Notes: generated by a model from the sequence alone, not told the origin. Shown: positions 1-12,249, counted from the stretch's first letter. The stretch is 49,375 nucleotides of DNA from Paludibacteraceae bacterium (GCA_017555595.1 JAFZGC010000146.1:1-49375), one strand, 5' to 3'. Made by a program: numbers and translations.

Positions 1-678
1 ATCCGTGGTTCTGCTCTTGGTGCGTTGAACGCAGTTCCAGAGTGGGAGGAGAAGGTTATGGAGTTGATGGACGCTTGTGACACATGGATCCAATTGCCTC
101 CACGTGCTGTTGATAAACCATTCTTGATGCCTGTTGAGGATGTATTCTCAATTACTGGTCGTGGTACTGTTGCTACTGGTCGTATCGAGACTGGTATTGT
201 AAAAGTAGGCGATGAGGTTCAATTGATCGGTCTCGGCGCTGAGGGTAAGAAGTCAGTTGTTACTGGTGTTGAGATGTTCCGTAAGTTGCTCGATCAAGGT
301 GAGGCTGGTGATAACGTAGGTTTGTTGCTTCGTGGTATCGACAAAGACGAGGTTCGTCGTGGTATGGTTATTACTCACCCAGGTGTTGTTAAACCTCATG
401 AGGAATTCAAGGCTTCTGTTTATATCTTGAAGAAAGAGGAAGGTGGTCGTCACACTCCATTCCACAACCACTATCGTCCACAATTCTACATCCGTACAAT
501 GGATGTGACTGGTGAGATCACTTTGCCAGAGGGTACAGAGATGGTTATGCCAGGTGACAACTTGGAGATCACCGTTAAGTTGATCTACCCAGTTGCTTGC
601 TCTGAGGGTCTTCGTTTCGCTATCCGCGAGGGTGGTCGTACCGTAGGTTCAGGTCAAATCACTGGTTTGCTTGACTAA
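1..678 (+). CDS. tuf: Elongation factor Tu, 3' part (5' end outside window)
   Basis: EF-Tu delivers aminoacyl-tRNA to the ribosomal A site as a GTP complex. The frame is open from base 1, so the true start lies upstream and the methionine-free beginning ([10 protein letters not shown]) is the end of the GTPase domain. What remains is the end of domain 1 plus domains 2 and 3: the domain 2 signature [17 protein letters not shown], then [11 protein letters not shown], and the domain 3 stretch [21 protein letters not shown]. The last residues match the usual EF-Tu C-terminus and the gene ends TAA. Codon use is strongly biased (CGT, GGT, GTT), as expected for a highly expressed gene. Downstream come two UUCG hairpins, tRNA-Trp and secE, the conserved Bacteroidota order. 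Identity is certain; only completeness is lacking. Confidence 0.98.
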   Translation: MRGSALGALNAVPEWEEKVMELMDACDTWIQLPPRAVDKPFLMPVEDVFSITGRGTVATGRIETGIVKVGDEVQLIGLGAEGKKSVVTGVEMFRKLLDQGEAGDNVGLLLRGIDKDEVRRGMVITHPGVVKPHEEFKASVYILKKEEGGRHTPFHNHYRPQFYIRTMDVTGEITLPEGTEMVMPGDNLEITVKLIYPVACSEGLRFAIREGGRTVGSGQITGLLD

Positions 679-687
679 TAAAAAAGT

Positions 688-742
688 CTAACTTCGGTTA
701 GCAATAACCCCAAAGATTGCCGAGGCTTCGGCCTTGGCAATC
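688..742 (+). terminator. Two tandem UUCG-tetraloop hairpins after tuf
   Basis: Bases 688-701 form a 5-bp stem (CTAAC/GTTAG) closed by TTCG. Bases 715-742 form a 12-bp stem with one G-U pair, also closed by TTCG. Neither is followed by a U-tract, so they may be RNA processing or 3'-end-protecting hairpins rather than classical terminators. They separate tuf from tRNA-Trp. Confidence 0.55.
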
Positions 743-746
743 CCTT

Positions 747-817
747 ACGGAAGTCTTCTAATGGTAAGAAAGCGGTCTCCAAAACCGTCAATGTGGGTTC
801 GATTCCTGCCTTCCGTG
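747..817 (+). tRNA. trnW: tRNA-Trp (anticodon CCA)
   Basis: A 71-base cloverleaf can be folded by eye. The acceptor stem pairs 747-753 (ACGGAAG) with 810-816 (CTTCCGT), and G817 is the discriminator. The anticodon stem GCGGT/ACCGT has one G-U pair and encloses the loop CTCCAAA, so the anticodon at 779-781 is CCA (Trp). The T-arm contains TTCGATT. No CCA is encoded. A tRNA-Trp between tuf and secE is the usual order in this phylum. Confidence 0.93.
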
Positions 818-907
818 CTGTTACAGTAAAATAGCTTCCGTCTGACTTCGGCGAATGCTGAGGCCAGATGTTTGGCGCAATAAGGAAATAAAGAAAAAAC
901 TACAGAT

Positions 908-1096
908 ATGAAGCTCGTTGAGAATCTAAAAGAATCCTACAATGAGTTGGTCCACAAAGTGAGTTGGCCAACTCGTAAAGAATTGTCTAAAAGCGCAGTG
1001 CTGGTGTTGATAGCTTCCATAATATTGGCACTGATAGTTTGGCTGATGGACTTCTGTTTTGAGAAGATTATGACTTTTGTTTATGGCTTGTTCTAA
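908..1096 (+). CDS. secE: Preprotein translocase subunit SecE
   Basis: SecE clamps SecY in the inner-membrane SecYEG channel. The 62-residue product is the short single-span form. It has an amphipathic N-terminal segment with the SecE motif VSWPTRKEL (about residues 18-26), then one membrane helix (about 30-50, VLVLIASIILALIVWLMDF). The ATG at 908 follows an A-rich leader and is the only sensible start. It lies 15-21 bases before nusG, the near-universal partner, and the two are surely co-transcribed. Length and motif fit the family fully. Confidence 0.95.
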   Translation: MKLVENLKESYNELVHKVSWPTRKELSKSAVLVLIASIILALIVWLMDFCFEKIMTFVYGLF

Positions 1097-1117
1097 TCAA
1101 CGTTAAATTGTTTGAAT

Positions 1118-1669
1118 ATGGCTGAAAGCAATTTTAAATGGTATGTGCTCCGCGCGATCAGCGGCAAGGAGAATAAGGTAAAAGAGTATATCGAAGGAGC
1201 TTTGGTTACTTCTACCTTGTTCAAAGAGTATGTATCTCAAGTTTTAATTCCAACAGAAAAAGTGATAGCTCTCCGTGGTGGTAAACGTGTTGTGAAAGAA
1301 CGTAACATGTTGCCTGGTTATGTGCTCGTAGAGTGCAATCTGACAGATGAGTGCTATCCGCTATTGCGTAATATCCCTAATGTGCTTGGCTTCTTGAGTG
1401 AAAGCAAATCTTCTATTAAACCAGCACCTGTATCTCAAGCCGAAATCAACAAGATTGTTGGTAATGTGGATGATACAGTAGTTGAGGCAATGATGGAAGA
1501 AACGTTCTTGGTAGGTGAGCGTGTGAAGGTTATTGCAGGTGCATTTAATGGATTTGAAGGCGTTATCAACGAGGTGTCGCAGGACAAACGAAAACTTAAA
1601 GTGGTGGTTACGATCTTTGACCGACAAACGCCATTGGAGTTAGGCTTCGATCAAGTAGCGAAAGAGTAG
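1118..1669 (+). CDS. nusG: Transcription termination/antitermination protein NusG
   Basis: NusG binds the RNA polymerase clamp, increases processivity and couples transcription to translation or Rho. The 183-residue protein has the NGN domain at the N-terminus (WYVLRAISGKENKVKEYIE; RNMLPGYVLVEC) and a C-terminal KOW domain (about 125-183; GERVKVIAGAFNGFEGVI). An in-frame TTG at 1112 would add two residues, but the ATG at 1118 gives the usual NusG beginning and is preferred. It sits between secE and rplK in the canonical order. Confidence 0.96.
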   Translation: MAESNFKWYVLRAISGKENKVKEYIEGALVTSTLFKEYVSQVLIPTEKVIALRGGKRVVKERNMLPGYVLVECNLTDECYPLLRNIPNVLGFLSESKSSIKPAPVSQAEINKIVGNVDDTVVEAMMEETFLVGERVKVIAGAFNGFEGVINEVSQDKRKLKVVVTIFDRQTPLELGFDQVAKE

Positions 1670-1750
1670 GAGGCATATTGTTACGGGCCGTTGACTACTC
1701 GGTAGTTTATTAACAACAAAACTATTAACAAAGTAAAATTAAATTAAATT

Positions 1751-2173
1751 ATGGCTAAAGAAATTGCTGGATTTATCAAGCTCCAGATTAAGGGTGGCGC
1801 AGCTAACCCATCACCTCCAGTAGGCCCAGCGTTGGGTTCTAAAGGTGTAAACATCATGGAGTTTTGTAAACAATTCAATGCCAGAACGCAGGAGAAGGCA
1901 GGTAAGATTTTGCCTGTAGTAATCACTGTTTACACTGACAAATCATTCGATTTTATCGTTAAGACTCCACCAGTTGCTGTTCAACTCAAGGAGGCTGCTA
2001 AGATTAAGGCGGGTTCTAACCAACCTAATCGTAATAAAGTAGCTACCATCAGCGAGGAGCAAGTTGTGGCTATCGCTACCGATAAAATGGTGGATTTGAA
2101 CTGTTTCACCGTAGAGAGCGCTATCAGCATGGTTAAGGGTACCGCTCGCAGTATGGGTATTACCGTTAAATAA
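1751..2173 (+). CDS. rplK: 50S ribosomal protein L11
   Basis: L11 forms the base of the ribosomal stalk at the GTPase-associated centre of 23S rRNA. The 140-residue product matches the family length. It shows the N-terminal signature [20 protein letters not shown] and the C-terminal rRNA-binding domain with [20 protein letters not shown]. It follows nusG by 81 bases and leads L1 by 20 bases, the standard L11-L1 pair. In many bacteria L1 represses this operon through a leader-mRNA mimic of its rRNA site; I did not find a clear copy of that structure here. Confidence 0.97.
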   Translation: MAKEIAGFIKLQIKGGAANPSPPVGPALGSKGVNIMEFCKQFNARTQEKAGKILPVVITVYTDKSFDFIVKTPPVAVQLKEAAKIKAGSNQPNRNKVATISEEQVVAIATDKMVDLNCFTVESAISMVKGTARSMGITVK

Positions 2174-2193
2174 TTAAAACTTCAATCACTATT

Positions 2194-2886
2194 ATGGCAA
2201 AATTGACAAAGAATCAAAAGCTTGCTGCTGAGAAGATTGAAGCAGGTAAGCTCTATACCGTAGCAGAGGCTGCTGCGTTGGTGAAAGAGATCACTACAAC
2301 TAAGTTTGACGCAAGCGTAGATGTAGATGTACGTTTGGGTGTTGACCCACGTAAGGCAAACCAAATGGTTCGTGGCGTGGTAAGTCTTCCTCACGGTACA
2401 GGTAAACAAGTTCGCGTACTCGCATTGTGTACTGCAGACCAAGAGGCTGCTGCTAAAGAGGCAGGTGCTGATTATGTAGGTCTGGATGAGTATATCGAGA
2501 AGATCAAGGGCGGTTGGACTGACATCGACGTGATCATCACTCAACCTCAAATCATGGGTAAGATTGGTGCTCTCGGTCGCGTTTTGGGTCCTCGCGGTTT
2601 GATGCCTAACCCAAAATCAGGTACAGTGACCATGGATGTTGCTAAGGCTGTTAAGGAGGTTAAGCAAGGTAAGATCGACTTTAAGGTGGACAAATTTGGT
2701 ATCGTACACACTTCAATTGGTAAGGTGTCTTTCGCACCAGAGGCAATTGCTGAGAACGCTATCGAGTTCGTACAAACTCTTATCAAGTTGAAACCTGCAG
2801 TAAGCAAGGGTACCTATATCAAGAGCATTTATCTTTCCAGTACAATGAGTCAGGGTATTAAGATTGACCCAAAATCTATTGAGTAA
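2194..2886 (+). CDS. rplA: 50S ribosomal protein L1
   Basis: L1 builds the mobile L1 stalk at the E site and is commonly the translational repressor of the L11-L1 operon. The 230-residue protein has the family features, including [32 protein letters not shown] (L1 signature near residues 113-144) and the C-terminal [18 protein letters not shown]. It starts 20 bases after rplK and ends 21 bases before rplJ, so it is part of one transcription unit. Length is typical and nothing is broken. Confidence 0.97.
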   Translation: MAKLTKNQKLAAEKIEAGKLYTVAEAAALVKEITTTKFDASVDVDVRLGVDPRKANQMVRGVVSLPHGTGKQVRVLALCTADQEAAAKEAGADYVGLDEYIEKIKGGWTDIDVIITQPQIMGKIGALGRVLGPRGLMPNPKSGTVTMDVAKAVKEVKQGKIDFKVDKFGIVHTSIGKVSFAPEAIAENAIEFVQTLIKLKPAVSKGTYIKSIYLSSTMSQGIKIDPKSIE

Positions 2887-2907
2887 TTTATTTAATCGAA
2901 GACAAGT

Positions 2908-3441
2908 ATGAAGAAGGAAGATAAAAACGCCATTATTGCTTCATTGCAAGAGCAGTTGGGTCAATACTCACACTTCTATCTCACAAACATCGAAGGTTTG
3001 AATGCTGAGAAGACTAGTGAGTTGCGCCGTGCTTGCTTCAAGCAAGATATCAAATTGCTTGTAGCTAAGAACACTCTTCTGCAAAAGGCACTTGAGGCAA
3101 AGGGCATTGATGCTCAAATTTTTGAGGCTCTCAAAGGTAATACTGCTTTGATGTTGTCTAACACAGGTAACGCACCTGCTAAGCTCATCAAGGAGTTTAC
3201 TAAGAAAGAGAAGAATAAAGAGGAAGCTAAGCCACAGTTGAAGGCTGCATATGTAGAGGAGACAATCTACGTAGGTGCACAAAACTTGGATTTCTTGGCT
3301 ACTATCAAGTCCAAAAACGAACTCATTGCAGATCTTGTTGCTTTACTCCAATCTCCTGCAAAGAATGTCGTTTCAGCACTCCAATCAGGTGCTACTACCA
3401 TCCACGGTGTTTTGCAAACGCTGGGTGAACGCGCTGAGTAA
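2908..3441 (+). CDS. rplJ: 50S ribosomal protein L10
   Basis: L10 anchors the L7/L12 dimers on the ribosomal stalk. The product is 177 residues, the usual size. It begins MKKEDKNAIIASLQEQLGQY and contains the conserved ELRRACFKQDIKLLVAKNTLLQKAL segment that contacts rRNA. The C-terminal helix that binds L7/L12 follows (SPAKNVVSALQSGATTIHGVLQTLGER). It stands directly before rplL, as in nearly all bacteria. The 100-base gap to rplL is longer than the other gaps in this block. Confidence 0.96.
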   Translation: MKKEDKNAIIASLQEQLGQYSHFYLTNIEGLNAEKTSELRRACFKQDIKLLVAKNTLLQKALEAKGIDAQIFEALKGNTALMLSNTGNAPAKLIKEFTKKEKNKEEAKPQLKAAYVEETIYVGAQNLDFLATIKSKNELIADLVALLQSPAKNVVSALQSGATTIHGVLQTLGERAE

Positions 3442-3541
3442 TCGGTAATACAAACAAACGTAGCCCGAAGGAATGCCAAACGCACACCGAAAGGGGCACA
3501 ATAATTAACATTAAAAAATAACACTTTAAAATTATACAACA

Positions 3542-3919
3542 ATGGCAGATTTGAAAGCTTTTGCTGAACAATTAGTAAACCTTACAGTTAAGGAAGTTAA
3601 TGAACTCGCTCAAATTTTGAAAGAGGAGTATGGTATCGAACCAGCAGCTGCTGCAGTAGCAGTAGCAGCACCTGCAGCTGGCGCTGACGCTCCAGCAGCT
3701 GAGGAGAAAACATCTTTTGATGTAGTTCTCAAATCAGCTGGTGCTAACAAGCTCCAAGTAGTTAAGGCAGTTAAAGAGCAAACTGGTCTCGGTTTGAAAG
3801 AGGCTAAGGACATCGTAGATGCTGCTCCTGCAACTGTTAAGGAAGGTGTAGATAAAGCAACTGCTGAGGCTTTGAAGAAAGCTCTCGAGGAGGTAGGTGC
3901 TGAGGTAGAGTTGAAGTAA
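3542..3919 (+). CDS. rplL: 50S ribosomal protein L7/L12
   Basis: L7/L12 is the multicopy stalk protein that recruits translational GTPases. The 125-residue product has the N-terminal dimerisation helices (about 1-33) and a flexible Ala/Pro-rich hinge (about 37-58, [21 protein letters not shown]). The globular C-terminal domain carries [20 protein letters not shown] and [15 protein letters not shown]. Very high codon bias fits its abundance. An intrinsic terminator begins 23 bases after its stop codon, so expression of rpoBC is probably partly uncoupled from the ribosomal protein genes. Confidence 0.97.
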   Translation: MADLKAFAEQLVNLTVKEVNELAQILKEEYGIEPAAAAVAVAAPAAGADAPAAEEKTSFDVVLKSAGANKLQVVKAVKEQTGLGLKEAKDIVDAAPATVKEGVDKATAEALKKALEEVGAEVELK

Positions 3920-3941
3920 TACCCACTGACCTAATAACGGT

Positions 3942-3976
3942 AGGTTTAGACCCTGAAAAGGGGTCTAAACCTTTTT
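3942..3976 (+). terminator. Intrinsic terminator/attenuator between rplL and rpoB
   Basis: A perfect 12-bp stem (3942-3953 with 3961-3972) has a 7-base loop and is followed by TTTTCT, giving a U-tract. It sits exactly where other bacteria attenuate transcription between the stalk genes and rpoBC. Between it and the rpoB start (3977-4134) the DNA is A+T-rich, but I found no match to TTG-N20-TAnnTTTG, so rpoBC is probably transcribed mostly by read-through. Confidence 0.85.
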
Positions 3977-4134
3977 CTCTGAATAGAGGGGAATGTTGAA
4001 AAAATGTTAAATACTGATAATATAAAATCGATTCTTATTAATAAATATTAAATTATAAAATCAACTATTTAGGTGTAAATAATTCATTATCAGACATTTT
4101 ATTGATATTCGAAACAAATAAATTCTAAGAAATA

Positions 4135-7100
4135 ATGGCAAAACAAAACAAAACCCAGCGAATCAATTTTTCGGCAATGCAAAAGCAAATGCCTTATCCT
4201 GATTTTCTGGAGATTCAATTGAAATCCTTCCATGACTTCTTCCAAATGGATTCTACTCCAGAGGATCGTCATAAAGAAGGTTTGTTCAAAGTTTTTTCTG
4301 AGAACTTCCCTATTGAAGATACTCGAAAGAACTTTAGACTTGAGTTCTTGGATTACCATATTGATCCTCCTCGTTATTCGATAGAGGAGTGTCTACTCCG
4401 TGGACTCACGTATAGTGTGCCTTTGAAGGCAAAGTTATTCTTGACCTGTACCGATCCTGATCATGAGGATTTTGAGCCAGTTATGCAAGATGTTTTCTTG
4501 GGAACCATCCCATATATGACTCCCAAAGGAACTTTTGTAATCAATGGGGCAGAGCGTGTGGTTGTTAGTCAATTGCATCGTTCGCCAGGTGTCTTTTTTG
4601 GTACTTCAATGCACTCTAATGGAACAAAGCTTTATTCAGCTCGTATTATTCCTTTTCGTGGATCATGGATTGAGTTTGCTACAGACATCAATCGCGTGAT
4701 GTATGCTTATATTGATCGTAAAAAGAAATTGCCTGTGACAACATTGTTGCGTGCTATTGGCTTCGAGAGTGATAAGGATATCTTGGACTGCTTCGGTTTG
4801 GCTGAGGAAATCAAGTGTACTAAAGAGAATTTAGATGCTGCAGTGGGTCGTACGTTGGCTGGTAATGTATTGAAAGCGTGGACTGAAGATTTTGTGGATG
4901 AGGATACTGGTGAGGTTGTTACGATTGAGCGTAATGAGGTTATCTTAGAGCATGAGCAAGTATTGACAGAGGAGTTGTGCGAGATGATTCTTGATTCAGG
5001 AACCAAAACTATTCTCTTGCACAAAGATGAGGCATATGAGTCTGAGTATTCAATCATATTCAACACCTTGCAGAAAGACCCTTCTCATTCAGAGAAAGAG
5101 GCTGTGCTTTACATCTATCGTCAGTTGCGTAATTCAGAGCCTGCAGATGATGCTACAGCACGTGAGGCAATTCAAAATCTCTTCTTCTCAGATAAGCGTT
5201 ATGATTTGGGAGAAGTGGGTCGCTACCGCATCAACCGTAAGTTGGAGATGGATACGCCAATGGAAACACGTACGTTGACAAACCAAGATATCATTGAGAT
5301 TATTAAGTATTTAGTGCAATTGATTAACTCAAATGCTGAGGTGGATGATATTGACCATTTGTCAAATCGTCGTGTTCGTACTGTGGGTGAGCAATTGTAT
5401 AATCAATTTGGTATTGGTCTTGCTCGTATGGCTCGCACTATTCGTGAGCGTATGAATGTGCGCGATACTGAGGTGTTTACTCCAACCGATTTGATCAATG
5501 CAAAAGCTATTACTAGTGTGATTAATACCTACTTTGGTACGAATGCATTGTCACAATTTATGGATCAACAAAACCCATTGGCAGAGATTACTCATAAACG
5601 TCGTATGTCTGCTCTTGGTCCTGGCGGTTTGAGCCGTGATCGTGCGGGTTTTGAGGTGCGTGACGTTCACTATACTCACTACGGACGTTTATGCCCTATC
5701 GAAACACCTGAAGGCCCAAATATTGGCCTTATTTCTTCGTTGTGTATCTATGCGAAGATTAATGATTTAGGTTTTATTGAGACACCATACCGCAAAGCAG
5801 AGAATGGTGTCGTAGATCTCGATAATGAACACGTAGTATACATGACTGCGGAGGATGAAGAGAATGCTACTGTAGCACAAGGTAACGCCCCATTGGATAA
5901 GGATGGTAAGTTTATTCGTAACAAGGTAAAAGCGCGTTATGAGGCAGATTTCCCTGTGGTTGCTCCTGATAAAATTGACTTAATGGACGTATCACCCTCT
6001 CAAATCGCATCTATTGCGGCAGCGTTGATTCCGTTCTTGGAGCATGATGACGCAAACCGTGCGTTGATGGGTTCGAACATGATGCGCCAGGCAGTTCCAT
6101 TGCTCCGCAGCGAGGCTCCTATCGTAGGTACAGGTATTGAGGGACAACTTATCCAAGACTCGCGTACACAGATTGTGGCAGAGGGAGAGGGAAAAGTAAC
6201 CTATGTAGATGCAGATAAGATTCGCGTTAAATATAATCGCAGCAAGGAGGAAGATTTTGTTTCTTTTGAGTCTGCTGAAAAAGAATACAAATTACCTAAA
6301 TTCCAAAAAACCAACCAAAATACCACTATTGACCTTCGTCCTATCGTGCGTAAGGGAGATAAGGTCGTAGCAGGTCAAATCCTCTCTGAAGGTTATGCGA
6401 CCGAGAATGGTGAGTTGGCTTTGGGTAAGAACTTGAAAGTAGCTTATATTCCTTGGAAGGGTTATAACTACGAGGATGCTATTGTACTAAGTGAGCGTAT
6501 TGTGCGTGAGGATATGTTTACTTCTGTACACGTTGTAGAGCAACTTTTGGAGGTTCGCGAAACGAAGCGTGGTATGGAGGAATTCACCGCTGATATTCCA
6601 AACGTTAGTGAGGAAGCTACCAAAGATTTAGATGAGAACGGTATCATTCGTATCGGTGCTCGTATAGAGCCAGGCGATATTATTGTAGGTAAGATTACTC
6701 CTAAGGGAGAGTCAGATCCTTCTCCTGAAGAGAAACTTCTCAAGGCTATCTTTGGAGATAAAGCTGGTGATGTTAAAGACGCTTCCTTGAAGGCAAGTCC
6801 TTCGTTGAGTGGTGTGGTTATTGATAAGAGTCTATACAAGAAAGTTCAAAAAGACCGCAAGCAAAAGTTGGAGGACAAGGAGATTCTTGCTAAGTTGGAC
6901 GCTGAACTTGCTCTGAAGGCTGCTAACTTGAAGCAACTCTTAGTTAGCAAGTTGGTATCTCTATTAGAAGGTCATACCTCTTTGGGGGTACGCGATCATG
7001 TCAATACAGAGGTGATTGCTAAGGGGCAAACCTTTACCGAAGAGCGTCTCAAAGACTTGGATTACATGTCATTGATGTTGGCTGGTTGGACGGCTGATGA

Positions 7101-7947
7101 GCATGTTAATGCTTTGGTAAGCGATTGTATTATGAATTACATTGCTAAGCATAAGGAATTGGATGCTACTTGCAAACGCGAGAAATTCAACCTTACCATC
7201 GGTGATGAATTGCCAAATGGCATCATTCAAATGGCCAAAGTATATATCGCTAAACGCCGTAAGATCCGCGTGGGTGATAAGATGGCGGGTCGCCACGGTA
7301 ACAAGGGTATCGTATCTAAGATCGTTCGCGTAGAGGATATGCCGTTCTTGGCTGATGGAACTCCAGTTGATATCGTATTGAACCCATTGGGTGTGCCTTC
7401 TCGTATGAACATCGGTCAGATTTTTGAGGCTGTACTTGGTTGGGCTGGTAAAGAGTTAGGTGTTAAGTTCGCTACTCCTATCTTCGATGGTTGTACTTTG
7501 GATTCACTCAACGAGTGGACAGATAAGGCTGGTCTCCCACGTGCAGGTAAAACACAATTGTACGATGGTGGTACAGGTGAGGCGTTTGACCAAATGGCAA
7601 CCGTAGGTGTGACTTACTTCATGAAGCTCGGTCACATGGTTGACGATAAGATGCACGCTCGTTCTATCGGTCCTTATAGTTTGATTACTCAACAACCACT
7701 TGGTGGTAAAGCACAATTTGGTGGTCAACGTTTTGGTGAGATGGAGGTATGGGCACTCGAAGCACACGGTGCAGCGCATACGTTGCAAGAGATCCTAACA
7801 GTAAAGTCTGATGACGTGACGGGACGTGCTCGTACCTATGAGGCTATCGTTAAGGGTGAATCAATGCCAACACCAGGATTACCAGAATCACTCAACGTTT
7901 TGTTGCACGAACTGCAAGGCTTGGGTCTATCAATTACAATGGAATAA
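4135..7947 (+). CDS. rpoB: DNA-directed RNA polymerase subunit beta
   Basis: RpoB forms one pincer of the RNA polymerase core and much of the active site. The 1270-residue protein is the usual Bacteroidota size. The rifampicin-binding cluster lies near residues 470-515 ([18 protein letters not shown], then [15 protein letters not shown]). The residues equivalent to E. coli Q513, D516, H526 and S531 are all wild type, so sensitivity to rifamycins is inferred. The C-terminal [12 protein letters not shown] and the [15 protein letters not shown] segment are intact. It is followed 12 bases later by rpoC. Confidence 0.98.
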   Translation: MAKQNKTQRINFSAMQKQMPYPDFLEIQLKSFHDFFQMDSTPEDRHKEGLFKVFSENFPIEDTRKNFRLEFLDYHIDPPRYSIEECLLRGLTYSVPLKAKLFLTCTDPDHEDFEPVMQDVFLGTIPYMTPKGTFVINGAERVVVSQLHRSPGVFFGTSMHSNGTKLYSARIIPFRGSWIEFATDINRVMYAYIDRKKKLPVTTLLRAIGFESDKDILDCFGLAEEIKCTKENLDAAVGRTLAGNVLKAWTEDFVDEDTGEVVTIERNEVILEHEQVLTEELCEMILDSGTKTILLHKDEAYESEYSIIFNTLQKDPSHSEKEAVLYIYRQLRNSEPADDATAREAIQNLFFSDKRYDLGEVGRYRINRKLEMDTPMETRTLTNQDIIEIIKYLVQLINSNAEVDDIDHLSNRRVRTVGEQLYNQFGIGLARMARTIRERMNVRDTEVFTPTDLINAKAITSVINTYFGTNALSQFMDQQNPLAEITHKRRMSALGPGGLSRDRAGFEVRDVHYTHYGRLCPIETPEGPNIGLISSLCIYAKINDLGFIETPYRKAENGVVDLDNEHVVYMTAEDEENATVAQGNAPLDKDGKFIRNKVKARYEADFPVVAPDKIDLMDVSPSQIASIAAALIPFLEHDDANRALMGSNMMRQAVPLLRSEAPIVGTGIEGQLIQDSRTQIVAEGEGKVTYVDADKIRVKYNRSKEEDFVSFESAEKEYKLPKFQKTNQNTTIDLRPIVRKGDKVVAGQILSEGYATENGELALGKNLKVAYIPWKGYNYEDAIVLSERIVREDMFTSVHVVEQLLEVRETKRGMEEFTADIPNVSEEATKDLDENGIIRIGARIEPGDIIVGKITPKGESDPSPEEKLLKAIFGDKAGDVKDASLKASPSLSGVVIDKSLYKKVQKDRKQKLEDKEILAKLDAELALKAANLKQLLVSKLVSLLEGHTSLGVRDHVNTEVIAKGQTFTEERLKDLDYMSLMLAGWTADEHVNALVSDCIMNYIAKHKELDATCKREKFNLTIGDELPNGIIQMAKVYIAKRRKIRVGDKMAGRHGNKGIVSKIVRVEDMPFLADGTPVDIVLNPLGVPSRMNIGQIFEAVLGWAGKELGVKFATPIFDGCTLDSLNEWTDKAGLPRAGKTQLYDGGTGEAFDQMATVGVTYFMKLGHMVDDKMHARSIGPYSLITQQPLGGKAQFGGQRFGEMEVWALEAHGAAHTLQEILTVKSDDVTGRARTYEAIVKGESMPTPGLPESLNVLLHELQGLGLSITME

Positions 7948-7959
7948 AATTCAAGAATT

Positions 7960-10900
7960 ATGGCTTTCAAACAAGATAATAAGAAAAACGGGTTCTCCCG
8001 TATCTCCATCGGCTTAGCTTCGCCAGATGAGATTATGCGTATCAGTTCGGGCGAGGTACTCAAACCTGAGACTATCAACTATCGTACCTATAAACCTGAG
8101 CGTGATGGCCTATTCTGCGAACGCATTTTTGGTCCAACCAAAGACTATGAATGTCATTGTGGTAAGTACAAACGTATTCGCTACAAAGGCATTGTCTGTG
8201 AGCGTTGCGGTGTAGAGGTAACTGAGAAGAAAGTTCGCCGTGAACGCATGGGACACATCCGATTGGTAGTACCAGTTACACATATTTGGTATCTCCGTTC
8301 GTTGCCTTCTAAAATGGCAGCTCTCTTAGGTGTGCCTACCAAGAAATTGGATTCTGTCGTTTATTATGAGAAGTACATCGTGTTGCAAGCAGGTGTATTG
8401 GCAGGACAAGAGATAAAAGATGATATCGTAGCAGATAAGATGCTACTTGATGAGGATCAATATATTGAGTTGTTGGAGCGTCTCCCACAAGACAATCAAT
8501 TGCTTGATGATACAGATCCAGATAAGTTTATTGCTAAGATGGGTGCTGAGGCTATCGAGGAATTGTTGAAGAAGATAGACTTAGATGCATTGAGTTACGA
8601 GTTGCGTGATCGTGCTAATACTGATTCTTCTATGCAGCGTAAGGCAGAGGCTTTGAAGCGCTTGCAAGTGGTAGAAAACTTCCGCGCAAGCAAGGGGCGT
8701 AATTTGCCAGAGTGGATGATCCTGCATGTTATTCCAGTTACTCCTCCTGAGTTGCGTCCTCTCGTGCCACTGGATGGTGGTCGATTTGCTACCTCTGATC
8801 TCAACGACCTCTATCGTCGCGTAATTATTCGTAACAACCGTCTGAAACGCCTCGTAGAGATTAAGGCTCCAGATGTGATTTTGCGTAACGAGAAGCGCAT
8901 GCTCCAAGAGGCTGTGGATTCTCTCTTCGACAATAGCAAGAAAACCACTGCTATCAAGTCTGACGCTAACCGTCCATTGAAATCCCTCTCTGACTCTTTG
9001 AAGGGTAAACAAGGTCGTTTCCGTCAAAACTTGCTCGGTAAGCGTGTTGACTATTCTGCGCGTTCTGTAATCGTCGTTGGTCCAGAGTTGAAGATGCATG
9101 AGTGCGGTTTACCAAAGGATATGGCGGCTGAACTCTACAAACCATTTATCATCCGCAAACTCATTGAACGAGGTATTGTGAAGACCGTTAAGTCTGCTAA
9201 GAAGATTATCGACCGCAAAGAGCCTATCATCTTTGATATCCTTGAGCATGTAATGAAGGGTCACCCTGTACTTCTCAACCGTGCTCCAACCTTGCACCGT
9301 CATGGTATTTTGGCGTTCCAACCTCGTATGATTGAGGGAAAGGCTATCCAATTGCACCCACTTGCATGTGCTGGATTTAACGCGGACTTCGATGGTGACC
9401 AGATGGCTGTACACTTGCCATTGGGCAACGAGGCTATCCTTGAGGCACAGCTCCTTATGCTGGGCTCACACAATATCCTTGACCCTGCTAATGGTAACCC
9501 TATTACGGTGCCATCTCAGGATATGATTCTTGGTCTTTACTATATCACTAAAGAACGTGCTGGTGCGAAGGGTGAAGGTTTGACCTTCTATTCTCCAGAA
9601 GAGTGCGAGATTGCGCTCAACGAAGGTAAGGTAGATATGCATGCTCTTGTTAAGGTGCGTATTACGGATGAGCGCACTGGTGAAACATCGCTCGTAGAGA
9701 CCACTCCTGGTCGTATCTTGGTTAACTATTACGTTCCAAGCGAGGTTGGTTATAAGAACGTAACACTTGGTAAGAAAGCCGTTAAGGAGATTATTACCGA
9801 TGTTATCAAAACTTGTGGTGTGGCTCGTACTGCTAAATTCTTGGATGAGATTAAGGATCTTGGTTATAAGATGGCATTCAAGGGTGGTTTGAGCTTCAAC
9901 TTGAACGATATCCTTATTCCAGAAGAGAAAAATGAGTTCGTAGCTAAGGGTAACCAAGTGGTAGAGGAAGTTACCGAACTTTATATGGAAGGTCTTATGA
10001 CTGACAACGAGCGTTATAACAAGGTCGTTGCAGCATGGGGTGAAGTGGATACACAGGTGACCAATGTCCTCATGAAGCACATGAAAGAGGCAGATCAAGG
10101 TTTCAACTCTGTATTCATGATGATGGATTCTGGTGCTCGTGGTTCTAAACAACAGATTAAGCAGCTCGCTGGTATGCGTGGTTTGATGGCTAAACCTCAA
10201 AAGGCTGGTGTTACCGATAGCCGTCAAACTATTGAGAACCCTATTCTTTCTAACTTTAAGGAGGGTCTAAGCGTGCTTGAGTACTTTATTTCTACCCACG
10301 GTGCTCGTAAGGGTCTTGCCGATACTGCGTTGAAGACTGCCGATGCTGGTTACCTCACACGTCGTCTTGTGGACGTATCGCACGACGTTATTATCACTGA
10401 AACCGATTGTGGTACATTGCGCGGTTTGACAGCTAAGGCTATCAAGCAAAACGACAATGTGGTGGCTACACTCACTCAACGTATCTTGGGTCGTGTTAGT
10501 GTACACGATATCTATGATTTTGAAGGAAATCTCATTGTGGCTGCTGGTGAAGAGATTCGTGAGGCTGCTTGCGAGGCTATCGAAGCTGCTGGTATTGAGT
10601 CTGTCGAGATTCGCTCAGTACTCACTTGCGAGTCTAAACAAGGCGTATGTGCCAAGTGCTATGGACGTAACTTGGCAAGTCGCAAGATGGTTCAAAAGGG
10701 TGAGGCTGTTGGCGTGATTGCGGCACAAGCTATTGGTGAGCCTGGTACACAGTTGACATTGCGTACCTTCCACTCGGGTGGTGTCGCTGGTAACGCTGCT
10801 ACACAAAACACCTATGCTCTTACACAATCTGGTCGTGTTGAGATTGATGAACTGCGTACTATCACAACTGAAAATGGCGAGGTAATCGTTGTTAGCCGTC

Positions 10901-12249
10901 TTAACGAGATGCGTTTGGTAGATGTGAAGACGGGTGTTGTGCTTACAACCTTTAACATCCCTTATGCTTCTAAACTTTTTGTTACACCAGGTCAAGAGTA
11001 TGAGAAGGGAACACAAGTATGTGAATGGGATCCTTATAAGGCTACATTGATTATCGAGCAAGCTGGTCGCCTACAATACGAAGACGTTATTGAGGGTGTA
11101 ACCGCTAAGACAGAAGTTGATGATCAAACGGGTAAGAAAGAGGTAAGTATTATCGAAACTAAAGATAAGACTAAGATGCCTTCAGCACATATCTTGGATG
11201 CAGAGGGCAATATTATCCGTACTTACAACTTGCCAGTTAAGGCTTTGCTTGTGCATAGTGATAATGCAGATGTTAAGGTGGGTGATTCGCTCTTCACTCA
11301 AACACGTTCGTTTGGTACTGCTGGTGATATTACGGGTGGTCTTCCACGTGTTACAGAACTCTTTGAGGCTCGTAACCCATCTAACCCTGCTATTGTGGCT
11401 GAGATTGATGGTGAGGTGACCTTCGGACGCATTAAACGTGGTAACCGTGAGTTATCTATTACCAGCAAATTGGGCGAGGTAAAATCTTATCTCATTCCTC
11501 TCGGTAAGCAGATTCTTGTACAAGAGGGTGACTATGTACGTGCAGGTGTAGCTCTCTCTGATGGTGCTATCACACCTAACGATATTCTTGCTATTCAAGG
11601 TCCTACTGCGGTGCAAGACTATATTGTCAACGAGGCACAATCTGTATATCGTATGCAAGGCGTGGAGATCAACGATAAACACTTTGAGATTATCGTACGT
11701 CAGATGATGCGAAAGGTTGAAATCCAAGACGCGGGTGATACACGTTACCTTGAGAAGCAAATCGTGGATAAACGCGATTTCTTGGAGGAGAATGATCGTA
11801 TTTGGGGTAAGAAAGTGGTTACTAATCCAGGTGATAGCGAGGCTCTAAAAGCAGGTCAGATTATTACCGCCCGTCGTCTCCACGATGAGAACTCTTCGCT
11901 TCGTCGCAAGGATAAGAAACTAGTAGAGGTACGCGATGCTATGTGCGCTACAGCAAGTCAAATCTTGCAAGGCATCACACGTGCTGCTTTGGGTACTAAG
12001 TCGTTTATGTCTGCTGCTTCTTTCCAAGAGACCACTAAGGTCCTCAACGAGGCTGCTGTACAAGGAAAGGTGGATTACTTGGATGGTATGAAGGAGAACG
12101 TTATCTGTGGTAACTTGATTCCTGCGGGTACTGGTCTTCGTGACTTCCAACATATCAGCGTGCACAATGCTGAGGAGTATGCTGCAATCCAAGCAGCACG
12201 TGCTGCGGCAGCAGAAGCGCAACTCCGTCAACAGGAGCAGGAATTCTAA
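7960..12249 (+). CDS. rpoC: DNA-directed RNA polymerase subunit beta'
   Basis: RpoC carries the catalytic magnesium-binding loop of RNA polymerase. The 1429-residue protein has an N-terminal zinc ribbon ([20 protein letters not shown], about residues 66-85). The metal-chelating [15 protein letters not shown] lies near residue 475, and a second cysteine cluster near 885-900 ([16 protein letters not shown]) is present. The C-terminal region ends in a Gln/Glu-rich tail. It is co-transcribed with rpoB and ends 19 bases before a strong terminator. Full length; no anomalies seen. Confidence 0.98.
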   Translation: MAFKQDNKKNGFSRISIGLASPDEIMRISSGEVLKPETINYRTYKPERDGLFCERIFGPTKDYECHCGKYKRIRYKGIVCERCGVEVTEKKVRRERMGHIRLVVPVTHIWYLRSLPSKMAALLGVPTKKLDSVVYYEKYIVLQAGVLAGQEIKDDIVADKMLLDEDQYIELLERLPQDNQLLDDTDPDKFIAKMGAEAIEELLKKIDLDALSYELRDRANTDSSMQRKAEALKRLQVVENFRASKGRNLPEWMILHVIPVTPPELRPLVPLDGGRFATSDLNDLYRRVIIRNNRLKRLVEIKAPDVILRNEKRMLQEAVDSLFDNSKKTTAIKSDANRPLKSLSDSLKGKQGRFRQNLLGKRVDYSARSVIVVGPELKMHECGLPKDMAAELYKPFIIRKLIERGIVKTVKSAKKIIDRKEPIIFDILEHVMKGHPVLLNRAPTLHRHGILAFQPRMIEGKAIQLHPLACAGFNADFDGDQMAVHLPLGNEAILEAQLLMLGSHNILDPANGNPITVPSQDMILGLYYITKERAGAKGEGLTFYSPEECEIALNEGKVDMHALVKVRITDERTGETSLVETTPGRILVNYYVPSEVGYKNVTLGKKAVKEIITDVIKTCGVARTAKFLDEIKDLGYKMAFKGGLSFNLNDILIPEEKNEFVAKGNQVVEEVTELYMEGLMTDNERYNKVVAAWGEVDTQVTNVLMKHMKEADQGFNSVFMMMDSGARGSKQQIKQLAGMRGLMAKPQKAGVTDSRQTIENPILSNFKEGLSVLEYFISTHGARKGLADTALKTADAGYLTRRLVDVSHDVIITETDCGTLRGLTAKAIKQNDNVVATLTQRILGRVSVHDIYDFEGNLIVAAGEEIREAACEAIEAAGIESVEIRSVLTCESKQGVCAKCYGRNLASRKMVQKGEAVGVIAAQAIGEPGTQLTLRTFHSGGVAGNAATQNTYALTQSGRVEIDELRTITTENGEVIVVSRLNEMRLVDVKTGVVLTTFNIPYASKLFVTPGQEYEKGTQVCEWDPYKATLIIEQAGRLQYEDVIEGVTAKTEVDDQTGKKEVSIIETKDKTKMPSAHILDAEGNIIRTYNLPVKALLVHSDNADVKVGDSLFTQTRSFGTAGDITGGLPRVTELFEARNPSNPAIVAEIDGEVTFGRIKRGNRELSITSKLGEVKSYLIPLGKQILVQEGDYVRAGVALSDGAITPNDILAIQGPTAVQDYIVNEAQSVYRMQGVEINDKHFEIIVRQMMRKVEIQDAGDTRYLEKQIVDKRDFLEENDRIWGKKVVTNPGDSEALKAGQIITARRLHDENSSLRRKDKKLVEVRDAMCATASQILQGITRAALGTKSFMSAASFQETTKVLNEAAVQGKVDYLDGMKENVICGNLIPAGTGLRDFQHISVHNAEEYAAIQAARAAAAEAQLRQQEQEF

